64,000 bases of DNA from Daphnia carinata (taxonomy: Eukaryota; Arthropoda; Branchiopoda; Diplostraca; Daphniidae). The notes below the pieces were generated by a model that saw nothing but the letters and a program-made list of their open reading frames with translations, was not told where the DNA came from and ran no database searches. The stretch is from contig NC_081339.1 in NCBI RefSeq assembly GCF_022539665.2, positions 1,426,001 through 1,490,000 on the forward strand, read 5' to 3'. The position numbers were made by a program, and so were the translations under genes. Below are positions 51,110 to 64,000 of the stretch, piece after piece (position 1 is the stretch's first letter; each line of letters opens with the position of its first letter).

Positions 51110-52432
51110 TGGAGAAAAACACCGTGAATGTTATGGGTGTCTACCTGATGTCTTTGGAAAAAACGAAATTTATGTTAGCAACATTCATAGGTCAGTTAAA
51201 TTTCATACAATGCTATGAACATTACCATTTCTAATGCTTTATTTCGATGGAATAGTAATTTGCCAGATTTTCGTTAAACGTTTCAGCCGACCTTGCCTTT
51301 CAAACAATCGGATTTACAAGCTGTTCCCCCAAGGTCGTGAAAGTGAACGCTGTCAGTGCTCTTCATGCTTTCACGAATAAGGTAAACAATCCTTTGCAGA
51401 ATAACCTGTAAATTAAAAAATATTTGAATTGAAATAATAAGGTCATTTCAATAGGTTACACGACATAGCCGTCAAATACTTAAACGATACCCAAACTAAC
51501 ACGCAGAAAAGACAGAAAGCGGCGAAAATGAAAAATTTGAATCTAGTGGAAAACTAGACCCATTTCATTTTACTGTTTTAACCTTGCAATTGGTAACTGC
51601 AACTTTTGACGTGAGAATTTTGCCGTTGTAGACGGGCTGATACAGGCGTAAGGGCGCTGACCTAGATGATAACGAACCCAGAGAAGAAATCGATTTAATC
51701 ACGTTCGCTGTAATATTTAATCATCTTAGCTTATAACTGCACAAAACGTCTGAATGTTTTCCAATGAAACACAGGAATACAATACAATTTCTGCAGCCAT
51801 GGTCTGGTTTCTTTACCTCATTGCTAAACATCCAGAGCATCAGGTAATACAATAGTCTTGCAAAGCTTTAACTTCTCTCCCGAATGTGACCCTTCTCTAC
51901 CCGAACGTGGCGTTTATTATGCGATGTCTAACGCAAGTCGTTGAAAAAGGTAGAACACCTATGGAAATGAAACAAATCACCTGTTAAATTACATTTAATC
52001 TGTTTAGTTTACTCAATCAAATAGTAGATGGATATACAATACTAGTTGGCGTTACAGCTTTTCCCAGATTTTGCGTGATCCACCGCAGTCCTAGCGTTTT
52101 TTCCGAACCGGAATGGTTTATTCTTGAGAACAGCATTGGCCAGCATCCATATGCTTTCATTCTGTTCAGCGCTGGCCCACGTAACTGCAGCGTTAAGCAG
52201 CTGCTTTTATTCTGGTTACATAGAGCAGAGATTGTTGATTTAAATTCAAAACAATTCAGGGCAAAAATATGCAATGCTGGAATTGAAAGTGGTTTTCGCC
52301 AACCTGTGTCGTCGAGTGGGGCTTTCCGTCCCTGGCACATCAATCTCGGAATTCGCCTGATTTAGGATTCGTGCTGAAACCGAAACACGGTGTTCGCCTC
52401 GTAATTTCTACATGGTTGAATAGATCATAACA
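51110..52432 (+). pseudogene. CYP4-like pseudogene 4 (copy of pseudogene 2)
   Basis: Near-identical to 42900-44220 with the same lesions and a few private ones. It lacks four bases (GTGT) in the GRESERC exon (about 51350) and reads GYNTISAAMVWFLYLI again at about 51775. The heme exon also reads [10 protein letters not shown] (about 52170). The shared lesions show it was already a pseudogene before being copied. Confidence 0.88.
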
Positions 52433-52788
52433 TAATTCCACTGACATCAAGACTTTCTTGTAAAAACCCCTTTTTTCAAAACAGCAATTCAACCAGTTCA
52501 GTTGCTATCTAGAAATCTCGATTTGATCTATCATACAACACTTACGCAGGTTAAACAGCCCGGAGGAGCGGTATTCAGTTGATCCAAGAGTTACACGTTC
52601 AAGGTAGTAGGGATGTTGAAACCTAAATACAATATTCGTATCATTTTAAAATGATGAAATAAAGCACAGTGCAGATGCAAATGATTGATAACGTTGATTA
52701 CTAATGATTGATTCCTTCGATTTCTTAAGAGTCAGCAGGCCAAATTTGTCTTTGAAAACACCAACTTGAAGCACACCTCACGAACACA

Positions 52789-53205
52789 TTTCACGATAAA
52801 CGTAAGAGAAACGAACGCTGCTGACATAGATCAAAACACTGAACAATTAAAGTAACGAACTCAAAAAAATTAAAGCCTAAACGACAATATCACTTAAAGT
52901 GGTTTTAACATCTGGACCATGGAACATATCTCCTTGACTGCGCGAAGGACGAATGACTAATGGCAATTCAGATGGTTTAATGAATATTAATCCTTTTCTT
53001 TGTTACTTTCCCTCCAAAATACATCCCTTTTTAGATACCCTTCCTTCTCCGTTACCCCAGGGACGAAGACAAAGGAAAAGAACAAAACAAAAGTTTTGAC
53101 GATTTTGTTTGACGCATTGGGGATGGGTACGAAAACTGCTGTCAATCAAGTGATGAGTCAGCAAACAAAATTTGCTTTTGAAAAACGAAAATTTGCATAG
53201 GAAAA
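52789..53205. repeat. Recurrent P450 upstream module, copy 4
   Basis: Near-identical to copy 3 and part of the duplicated tract. ATGAGTCAGCA lies at 53153-53163, 725 bp before the start codon at 53888. Confidence 0.7.
53153..53163 (+). promoter_or_regulatory. NF-E2/CncC-Maf-like site, copy 4
   Basis: ATGAGTCAGCA, identical to copy 3. Confidence 0.42.
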
Positions 53206-53887
53206 TCGCCTAGTGCAACTGACAGTGGCATCCAAATGACTGAATTCACGAATTCTGCTCACCGGATGTTGGAAATGAACGCTGTAACGATGCCATTTAC
53301 ACTTTCACTAGAGATAACATAACCCTTCTAATCTAACTGGAGCTATAACTGCCATTGTTTGAAATCTACTGGTCCATATAAGCAAACTGTAAACCTCATT
53401 TGATTTTTACGACGCAATTGAGAGTAGACGAATTCGATTTAGTTTTTGGTGGCGACACGGTTTGTCCGAGTACTCCCAGTTTTGCTCTATAGACATTCCG
53501 GTTTGTGTCTATCATTTTTCTATTTCTGCGTAACCCAAGAAAGTGATGGGCATGGATTACACACAACTTGACTTTATCAAAGGGCAACGACATAGTTGTA
53601 GATACGGCATTTAGAAGCAGAACAGTGAAGTTTGCGAAAAGTTTACATTCACTCGCGAATGTATAATTAAACCGAAACCGTACCTAACTGTGTCAGCCAA
53701 TCAGATTACTCCTACCATGAAATTGCAAATAAGGTGACTAACACTTTCCCTGAATAAATTCAGCACATCTACATCTACATTAAATAGAAAACCTTTCATG
53801 TTCGAATGTTTGCGACTGCAGTCGTGGTCAGATAAAAGATTAGTTCACAGCGTTTGTCCACTGTGGTCGGACGAAATTTCGGGAGAC

Positions 53888-56305
53888 ATGTCAATCACTT
53901 TGAATAATCTCAGCAGTCTGCGAACAAAAGGCATCCTTACCATATGGCTCATTTTGCCTGCAATAGCCATTGTGCATTACTGGAAATGGAGTCGATCGAG
54001 AACCGTAAAACTCATCAACGCCATACCCGGACAAAAGCCGTTGCCGTTGGTAGGCAATCTTCTACATTTGGATCCCTATAACGAACGTAGGTCTTAATTA
54101 TTTCTTCATCAACGATAATGAAGAATTGAACTTGCTTCGTCTTGCAGAAATCCATAAAATTATAGCAATAGATTGGGTGAAAGAGTACGGACCGATCTTC
54201 CGCGTATGGCTCGGACCACGACCTTTTGTGATTCTAGCTTCCCCCGAACTAGCACAGGTACGTAAAATTTTTTTTTTTTTTTTCAACCGCACAGCTTTTC
54301 TGTTGTTAATTCTTAGTCTTTTTTTCGATGTAGACAATATTATCCACTTCTAAACACAACACAAAGTCAAGCGATTATTCTAAATTGATTGACTGGCTCG
54401 GCAATTGCATGTTTTTATCAACAGGTAACAGACGAAAATGAAAAAAATCCGCCTCACTGCTTTGTTTCGTATTTGATTATGCTTTAGGTGATCAATGGAA
54501 AAATCGACGTCGAATAGTAACACCAGGTATTCGCATTTTCTCATGGTCTTTGCGGCAGAATAGACTTTCCATTTCCACTCAAATTCAAAAATCCACCTTC
54601 AGTGGTACCGTCTTTAGTGGGTTTTGGTATATTGTTTAAAAAAGGAAGTAACCTTAATGTGCCTTGCTACAAACAGGTTTCCATTTCCAGAATAACAACT
54701 ATTTTATCGACATCTGCAACAAGAAGAGTTCAATGTGCGCAGCTGAACTTGAACGAAGCATCGAAGCGCACGGCGATACCGAGATTGACGTTAGCCACCT
54801 CATGACCCAATGCGCCATAAATATAATATGCGGTACATTTTTTAATTGTCGACATATTTTCTTTGACATAATAAGATGTGGGGTCGTAAACATTTTTTAA
54901 ACTATCAAGACACTGCGATAGGGCAAACGAACGCCGAGGTGGAGAAAGAGATTTATCTCAACAACGTCCACAGGTCAGTCCAATATCTTGTAACACCATT
55001 TTCTGTAAAAATTGAAATGATTTCATTAATCCTGTGGCTTGTAGATTTTCTCAGATTTTCGTTGAGCGCTTCGCACGACCGTGGCTTTCAAATGACTGGA
55101 TTTACAAGATGACTGCAAGGGGCCGTGAATGGGCACGGTGTGTCAATGCCTTGCACACTTTCACTAATGAGGTTATTCAAGTCTTCTAATTTCCAGGAAG
55201 ATTTCAATTAAAAGGTTGCTTTAAAAATAGATTATACGAACCCGTCGTGAGATGCTGGTACGGCGTTCCAATTCAGATCAGGTACAAAACGACGGAATTG
55301 AAGAAGAAAAGCCCCAGTCAAGTAAATATTTTGATTCATGTTAAGATGTCTTTTACACGATGCGATCGATAACTGAATCGTTTTAGAAAGCAGCTTTGCC
55401 GTACTGGACAGGCTAATACAGGCGTCTAATGAGGGCGCTGACATTGATGATAACGGAATCAGAGAAGAAATCGATTTAATCACGTTCGCTGTAAGTTTCA
55501 ATTGATATCTCCTTTAACTGCACAGAACGTCTAGATGTTTCCCAATGAGACACAGGGATTCGACACAGCTTCTGCAGCCATGGCCTGGTTTCTTTACCTC
55601 ATTGCTAAACATCCAGAGCATCAGGTAAATACAATCAAGCTTAACCTCTTGAAACGTATACAATCCATTTGATTTTTAATTCACGCACAAAGCAAATGAT
55701 AATGGACGAATTAGATTCGGTATTTGGCGACGATTACGACCGTCTTTGTACCGCCCAGGATATTTCTGAACTCAAATATTTGGAATGTTGCATCAAAGAA
55801 ACTCTGAGAATGTACCCAAGTGTACCGGGTATCGCAAGGCGTCTAAGGAAGGACGTCGAAATAGGTAGAACATCTTCTCAAATGAAGAATGAGCTGCTTG
55901 ATTTACTTCATCGAATTCTAGGTGGATATACAATACCAGCTGGTGTTACAGTTATTCCATCAATTATTGCGATCCATCATAACCCTTCTGTTTATCCGGA
56001 TCCCGAATCATTTAAGCCAGAACGATTTTTCCCTGAGAACAGCGTTGGCCGTCATCCGTATGCCTTTCTTCCCTTCAGTGCTGGCAGAATTGCATAGGTG
56101 GGTGATTATTTTTATTCTGGCAGAAAGAAACATTGTTAATGTTTGCTTTGAAAACAATTTAGGTCAAAAATATGGAATGCTTGAATTGAAAGTTGTTTTC
56201 GCCATTCTGTTACGTCGAGTGCGTTTTTCCATTTCTGATCCAGCAGTGTCAGACGCATTCGAGGTAGGAATGACATTGAGACCCAAACACGTGTTCATCT
56301 CTTAA
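53888..56305 (+). pseudogene. CYP4-family P450 (plus-strand gene C), inactivated in the heme loop
   Basis: Colinear with gene B through 13 exons. Exons 1-3 (53888 to about 54424) are almost identical to gene B because they lie in the duplicated tract; later exons are more diverged. The hinge is IPGQKPLPLVG. The I-helix is EIDLITFAGFDTASAAMAWF, with the CYP4 Glu as Ala and a second Thr lost. ETLR and [10 protein letters not shown] are intact. Compared with gene B, four bases are missing in the heme loop (GCTGGCAGAATTGC at about 56079-56093). The frame then reads FSAGRIA and stops, which removes the heme-ligand Cys. A second one-base loss near the end (AAACACGTGTTC, about 56287) shifts the terminal KHGVRL motif. 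Two lesions make a functional enzyme unlikely, although the rest is open. Confidence 0.85.
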
Positions 56306-56962
56306 TTTCTAAACGGTCAATTAATAAATAATTTAATTTAATAATTAATATCGCACCAATAATAATTAATTTCGTCCATCATCATCGTACAGTAAGGAAC
56401 AGACAAAAACTTACGGGTATCGAATTGGGTCACACAGCCCGATGATTAGCTGCCTGCATCCATGAACCTAGTGGCCATGGGGAGGCTTACGAACAACCTA
56501 CGAGCTCCGATTACCTCTTCTCTACTTTTCAGCTTGTGGGTCGATCTTCAAGGTAGTGAACAGTACTACAGATCGATTTTTTTGCCATTTTTAGCCTGGC
56601 AAGGCTTTTTTTGGTGTGCCATTTTAGCCCCTTTATAGTAGGCATGGCTCTTCTTTTTTCTTTTCTCTCTTCTTTTTTCTTTCTTGAAAGCGTAGTAATT
56701 TTGATTCGTTGTAGAAGCTTGCATAATCTGATGTGACGAAGAATCTTGAGAATCCGTTGTGATGAAGATGCTGAATGTTGCTTATTCCGATGAGATGAAG
56801 AATCTTGCGTATCTTGAATGATGAATTGGAGGGGGGGGAGGGAGGGAAATTGGCGGTGTCGGGACTTGAACCCGGGGCCCTCAGAATGCGAAGCGAAGGT
56901 GGTAACCACTGTGCCAGGACCGCACATCTCAAACAAATTTATCTTTCATCGACGTTATTTAT
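56306..56962. other. Intergenic region with SINE-like repeat
   Basis: Holds a piece of the second recurrent module (about 56390-56470) and a tRNA-derived repeat (listed separately). The rest is low-complexity TTC/CTT-rich sequence. No gene seen. Confidence 0.5.
56630..56924 (-). mobile_element. tRNA-derived SINE-like element
   Basis: On the minus strand, 56924-56851 reads as a degenerate tRNA: GCGGTCCTGGCACAGTGG, with A box TGGCACAGTGG, and a B box GGTTCAAGTCC before GACACCGCCA. The acceptor stem pairs for five bases and the anticodon stem is poor, so it is not a working tRNA. The tail towards 56630 is pyrimidine/purine-rich low-complexity sequence. The 3' boundary is uncertain. Confidence 0.6.
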
Positions 56963-57457
56963 AATAGGGAAGCTACATGGTATGTGACTAATAGTGGTGT
57001 GGCGCTGTGGTATAGCACTGAGATCATACGTCAACTGTCCGTGTTCGGTCCTTATAGACGCCAATTGCTTTAAAATTTTTTTAAAATTATTTTTATAAAG
57101 GTAAATAAAAAAATAAATTAACCCATTTTATTGATTTTAGAACAGTATTAAATCGAACACATTTTTACAGCAATTAACCAGTGCCCGTCAAAGCCGTTCT
57201 AATAGGGAAGCTATATGGTATATGACTAGTAGTTGTGTGGCGCTGTGGTATAGCACTGAGATTATACGTCAACTGTCAGTGTTCGGTTCTTATAGACGCC
57301 ATTGTTTAAAAAAATTTTTATTATTTTTTAAAATGTAATTTAAAAAATTATTTTTCTAAATGTAATTTAAAAAAATAAAATTACCCATTTCATTGATTTT
57401 AAAACAGTATTAAATTGAACACATTTTTACAGCAATTAACCAGTGCCCGTCAAAGCC
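56963..57457 (+). repeat. Two tandem copies of a 238-bp tRNA-like repeat
   Basis: Copies begin AATAGGGAAGCTA at 56963 and 57201 and end GTGCCCGTCAAAGCC; the second is longer because of AT-rich indels. Each holds a 64-bp tRNA-like core (57000-57063 and 57238-57301) that starts TGGCG and ends CGCCA. Each core has an A-box-like TGGCGCTGTGG and a B-box-like GTGTTCGGTCC. The rest is AT-rich and ends with a conserved GCAATTAACCAGTGCCCGTC. This looks like a second SINE family or a mobile tRNA relic duplicated in tandem. Confidence 0.6.
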
Positions 57458-57830
57458 AAACAAGTTACCAGAAAAATTTAAATTGGCTATGGAACCATCG
57501 AATTGCCCCATCATATTTGATTAGTTAAGCAATAAAGATATGGTTTTTTTTTCCAAAAATAATTGTCATCGAACTTTCAACGTTATAAAGCCTCAAGAGA
57601 ATCACAGCATTTCCCAATGAACAGTGTGTTGCTCACGTAGATAACAAAATTGTGTGAGAGGCCTCGGGTTCATCATGTCTCAACAACAAATTGGTCATCA
57701 TTGTTGACCAAAATAGATACGTAATTCCTACGTATTTATTCAAGGAACTCTCCCCAGCTTTTGGAATTGGGTCCAAGTGCTTGTCAGAATTCAGTCGGAG
57801 AGTTGAATCTTACAAAATTCGGCGTGCGAT
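57458..57830. other. Upstream region of the last P450
   Basis: Contains no convincing gene. It should include the promoter and 5' UTR of the P450 at 57831. No TATA box stands out. Confidence 0.4.
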
Positions 57831-60121
<2,291 letters not shown>

Positions 60122-63100
60122 AAACTGCCACCTCAATAGCAACAACTTAATTGAATTAATAAACAATCGAGTGTCATATGTCTCTTCCTTAATTTATTTC
60201 GTATTGGAGTTGGGACGTGAATTTTGTGTTATTACATCAGTCCGAAAAACTTCTATGGGTAGCGTGTCTAGACAAGTTTTGAAATGAATAAAACAATAAT
60301 GCGGAAAGTTAAAACTGTTTAGTAATTCAATAGGTAGGAATCGGTCAAGGTTGTGCGACAACTTGCGAACTCTGAAGTTTTTAAAGTAATTCATTTGCAT
60401 CGATTTCTACTTTAAGTTGTGGACGGAAAAAGGCACGGCCCGAATTATTTTGATGTTTATCTTTCTATTTTTGAAAAAAAAAGTGTTCGGTAAAACGTCC
60501 TTGAAATTCAAACGTTTCAAAGGCAGGTAAGAGGACCTACAGGTATGCCTATGGCTAAACCACCTGTACCCCGCCTGACCCTGAAAAAAAGGGGCGCGGT
60601 GATCGTTTGCTAAGCTCCTGTAAAACTCAGTTGGAATAACAAAATTCCTGAAACAAAGATTTTGGTCAAGGTCGTAGACGGTGGAAATGCATAAGGAAAA
60701 ACAAAGTAGCGGAATGCTTTTTATTCCGGCAAACTCCTCCACGTTGACTGTCGATCTAAAGGGATAGACGACGGGCGAAGGCCGTCTCGGATTGAAAGAA
60801 AAAGTAAAGTTTATTAAATAGATGTACCTGTAGAAATAAAGGAAACACCTTTAAATCGATTGAATGAGGAGGTAGAAATTAGACTGCTGATTTCTTAATA
60901 ATTTAATAATAATAATGTGAATAACAAAGACCTTGTTGACTAAAATAGAAAACAGAAGAAAAAGCGGCTCGGTGTCTTTAATGTTTTTGACTATGCCGAA
61001 ATAAAAATTTGCGTTGGACAAAAAAGAAGAACAAGGTAAAAGAAGTTTTCGTAAAAATGTTGCGCCATTGGTGTAACTCTTTGTTTTTATTGCAGAGGCA
61101 CACCGAAAACATGATGGCAAAGTATTTAAATATTTTAGTACAATTCAGGAAGGTTCATTTTAACAATGTTTCCCACAAAAAATAATTTAGGAAAAACCGC
61201 AAGCCAATCATTCAGTTTGGCGATGGCCCTCAAAAAAAGGAAGCTAAAATCCGTTTCGAAACACAGTGTTCTAGGATCTTAAATTATTTTTCTATTTTCG
61301 TAATTTATTTTTTTTTATAGCTCTACCTGGAAAAACACAAGATGACGCAGTCTAAAGACCAACAGAATTGATTACGCTTGAAGGTCTTGTTTTCCCATCG
61401 TTTTGAACTATTTTTAAAGAATTGTGAAATACGTTTGAAACTATAGCGAAGGCTCTGCACTTCACATTTTGTCGCACAGAAATTAACTATCATTTGTCAA
61501 AAGCTGAACAGACACAAGGTTTATTTTCATGTTCTTCTGCATAATTGAGGTTTCATTTACATGTGTACCAGGTTTTCCCCCTCTTGTTATTCATAATTGG
61601 GATACTTTTCGGGAAGGACATACAGCAGATGTTGGTCCCTGTTGGTAATCCCAATTGCGTTTGTTTTCTATTTTGGGCTGAGCATCAACGACTGGAGTTC
61701 AAATTTATGGTTAGATATTTCGCCTATAACTGGATAGAACCCTTTGAATCGAAAATAATAATTGTATGCAAACAGCGTAGATGTCTGATTCTATAAGTGC
61801 CACGGTCCAAGGTAATCGTCTAAACAGTCAAGGGTAATTTTTCTATATGACCGTACATGGCGTGTTCACGGTCGCCTTCCGTCCGTGCTTCTAATACTAT
61901 AAACTTTGCCCACCGCGCAATGCTGGGCCTCTGTAAAACGTTACGAAAAAAAGCAAGGCAAAATTTGAATATGCGATTCGCCTTTGCCATTAGAAGTCCC
62001 TTTTCAAACTATTTAAAGAGTTGGATATGAGTGAACAATCTCTCTTGCCTACGATGCCACATGTTATGCAAATTTATGGAAATCAGATTTTTTCTAAAGA
62101 TATACCGTGATTTTTTTAAACAATCGATATAGGAAAAAAAAACCTGGAGAAACTTGACGCATGTCATACCGCACGAAAAAATGAAAGTAAAAGCTCGCAA
62201 CTCTTCCATTCCGCATCAGATGTGAAAGGGAAAGAACACGCCGAAAGAAAGTCAGGTAAAAGTAGGAAAGAAGAAAACAATCGAATGTTTTTAATTCGAT
62301 TATCTTTGGCTTCCCTACAATTTTCACGATGTGACAAGAAACATTTTTTTTTTTTAGATGACTATCAACATTCTTGACCATTTGTTTTGCACCGTGATAC
62401 ATTTTTGCCGGGAGAGTTTCGACCTCATTCGTCGGGAATTCGTTGTCCCGCAACTGAGCCGACTCTTCACGTCATCCTTTTTTTTCTTTAAAATGTTTTA
62501 GATCACGTAGTAAGTTTAGCAACCCGACGTTGCACAAAACATTCGACAGATGAAAAGCTCTTTCGAAATGCGTACAAAGTTATACGATCTAATCCTCCTA
62601 TGCACTTTTCCTTTCTAAAGTGAAACATAACGTTAAAAAAAACCATCTTATGAAATCATATCTACTACAATTGGCCAATAACTTTCGCTTAAAGTGTGCA
62701 TCCCTTCATTTTTTTTTAATCTTTCCTGCTTTAGTCGGAGCATGCTGTCAAAATTGTTAAATAGCTCTTGTTATGTTGTTAGCCCTGAAGGACAACGGTT
62801 ATTCGTTTAACGGTGTGGGTGCGTGCATTGGGAATGTTAAACCCAAAATTTCAAGGTGAAGGAAACAACGGAGTTATTGATTTTCGGTGACAGGAGGGTG
62901 ACCTTGAAATCGATTATGAATCACCTGTGAAAAGAAAAGGACTTGCCGGTAAATCGGAGTTCTGGTTATTCTGGTTTCAGCTGAGAAGAACAGGAAGAAC
63001 CAAAGTCGTTTGTCCTGGGATATTTACGACCAGTTGAAACAGCTCGAACTTATCCGGTTTAAATGAATGCGTCTTGTTTTTGGACACATTTTCCGCGATT

Positions 63101-63916
63101 ACGACAATCGCGGGTTTTGTATTCGAAGACCTTGGCAAAAGATGCAATCTCTGAAAGTCTTTGTTCATCGTGGACTATGCGTTCGCCATGCGTAATGTTG
63201 TTGACCATAAACACTGGGCTATAATGCAGTCGTAATATTTGAGGTAATAAAGATCGAAAACGCGGAACTCTCATCGGTTAAGCCATCTCGTAATTTGATT
63301 TTCACCTTGACTATCAGTTATGAGACCCTGTGCGAAACAAGGAAATTCAACTATTTCGACTTACCGGACATTCCTTTATTAGTTAGCTGGTCTGACAATG
63401 TATGCATTAAAGATTAGAGGGATTTTTTATTGAGAAAAACGGGGAAGAAAATCTTTTGTCAGGGCAAATAATTAAGTGCCATCTCATTCAAGATTAACAA
63501 CGCTCATTTAAGACAAACCTGCTTCCAAATGCATACCCTACGTGACCATTGATTCTATCCTCTTTCATTCAAAAGAAAGTACTTTCTCTTTCCACGAGAA
63601 ACTGGCAGAGAAGTGAATCCATTAAGCAACACATGAAACGTGTGTAGAGCAAAAAGAATGTCATTTCATCGAAAGTAAAAAATGCTGTCCGGATGAACAG
63701 CACCGTGACCCCAAAGAAAATGGTCATGTTCGATTGTGGCTTTCGTAAAGCATTCCGCCCATTTCTTTTACGAAATCTAGTCGGGAAAATAAAATAGCAA
63801 TTTATAATTAATTATGTTATTCCACTATTGTGCATATATTAGACACACGAAAAGACGATCCAGCGCCTGACACTGGGCCCTGCAATTTTCTTTTGAAGGG
63901 GAAAGTGGGAAAAAGT
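60122..63916. other. 3.8 kb with no gene I can support
   Basis: Apart from the P450 polyadenylation signal (AATAAA, about 60163), I see AT-rich DNA with scattered short frames on both strands. None has recognised motifs or consistent splice-joined exons. An 8-bp-stem hairpin (CCGCGATT/AATCGCGG) lies at 63093-63113. It may be long intronic or upstream sequence of a gene beyond the gap. Confidence 0.5.
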
Positions 63917-64000
63917 NNNNNNNNNNNNNNNNNNNNNNNNNNNNNNNNNNNNNNNNNNNNNNNNNNNNNNNNNNNNNNNNNNNNNNNNNNNNNNNNNNNN
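63917..64000. other. Assembly gap (N run, at least 84 bases)
   Basis: N bases run to the end of the window. Confidence 0.99.

Larger units (their letters stand above)
52433..53887. other. Intergenic region with recurrent module copy 4
   Basis: No gene. It is nearly identical to 44224-45678 within the duplicated tract and includes the same P450 K-exon scrap (about 53405-53470) and module copy 4. Confidence 0.55.
49564..54441 (+). repeat. Near-identical 4.9-kb tract, copy B
   Basis: Partner of 41340-46232. Left limit is in the K-helix exon of pseudogene 3; right limit is in intron 3 of the gene at 53888, where GACGAAAATGA is followed by unrelated bases in the two copies. Confidence 0.88.

Noticed and set aside
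56851-56924. A functional tRNA gene on the minus strand
   Set aside because: Only five acceptor pairs form and the anticodon stem has mismatches. It is better explained as a SINE head.
61545-61796. Plus-strand 83-residue frame with a hydrophobic start
   Set aside because: No recognised motif, no upstream or downstream exon partners and AT-rich composition; most likely chance.
63059-63274. Minus-strand 71-residue frame
   Set aside because: It looks mildly protein-like but has no family motif or supporting exons, and part is a GC-rich hairpin. Too weak to list as a gene.

Overview
The window looks like nuclear DNA from an arthropod, most likely a crustacean of the Daphnia type. The support is indirect: spliced genes with very short introns (about 50-70 bp), an expanded tandem CYP4 cytochrome P450 cluster, a mixture of Helitron, LTR and SINE elements, and scaffold gaps. 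No marker names the species, so the assignment is an inference.

Left third (1-22005) is repeat-dominated. A broken Helitron Rep gene lies on the minus strand (1-2066). It is followed by an unrecognised, decayed multi-exon gene (2269-3565), a block of strong hairpins (3836-4148) that may be a structured RNA, and AT-rich DNA. Then comes an 8.45-kb satellite array of about 120 copies of a 70-bp monomer (5332-13781). A Ty3/gypsy-like retroelement abuts its right edge (13782-22005). The element has a 365-bp LTR, a tRNA-Gln-type primer site, a coiled-coil-rich gag, an integrase and an envelope-like gene. Protease, reverse transcriptase and RNase H are missing, and every frame carries stops or frameshifts. 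A 100-base assembly gap cuts the element before any 3' LTR.

Middle (22106-25490): two convergent housekeeping genes, a DUS1L-like tRNA dihydrouridine synthase (+) and a METTL25B/RRNAD1-like methyltransferase (-). Both keep recognisable exons but are repeatedly broken by single-base losses, often in short homopolymers. This is either pseudogenisation or poor consensus next to the gap.

Right (25652-60121) is a CYP4-family cluster. Three minus-strand genes (25652-28047, 29183-31606, 32076-34491) keep the CYP4 I-helix glutamate. The plus-strand genes (36915-39347, 45679-48135, 53888-56305, 57831-60121) have alanine there. Four P450 pseudogenes are interleaved. The minus-strand pair arose by a duplication of about 3.5 kb that also copied part of METTL25B. 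The plus-strand set contains homologous segments about 8.2 kb apart with a nearly identical 4.9-kb tract. Two plus-strand genes have altered heme loops: Arg to Gln in one, and a 4-nt deletion removing the Cys frame in the other. Recurrent upstream modules carry a conserved NF-E2/CncC-Maf-like site. tRNA-derived SINE-like repeats lie at 56630-57457. The last 3.8 kb (60122-63916) holds no gene I can support, and a terminal gap follows.
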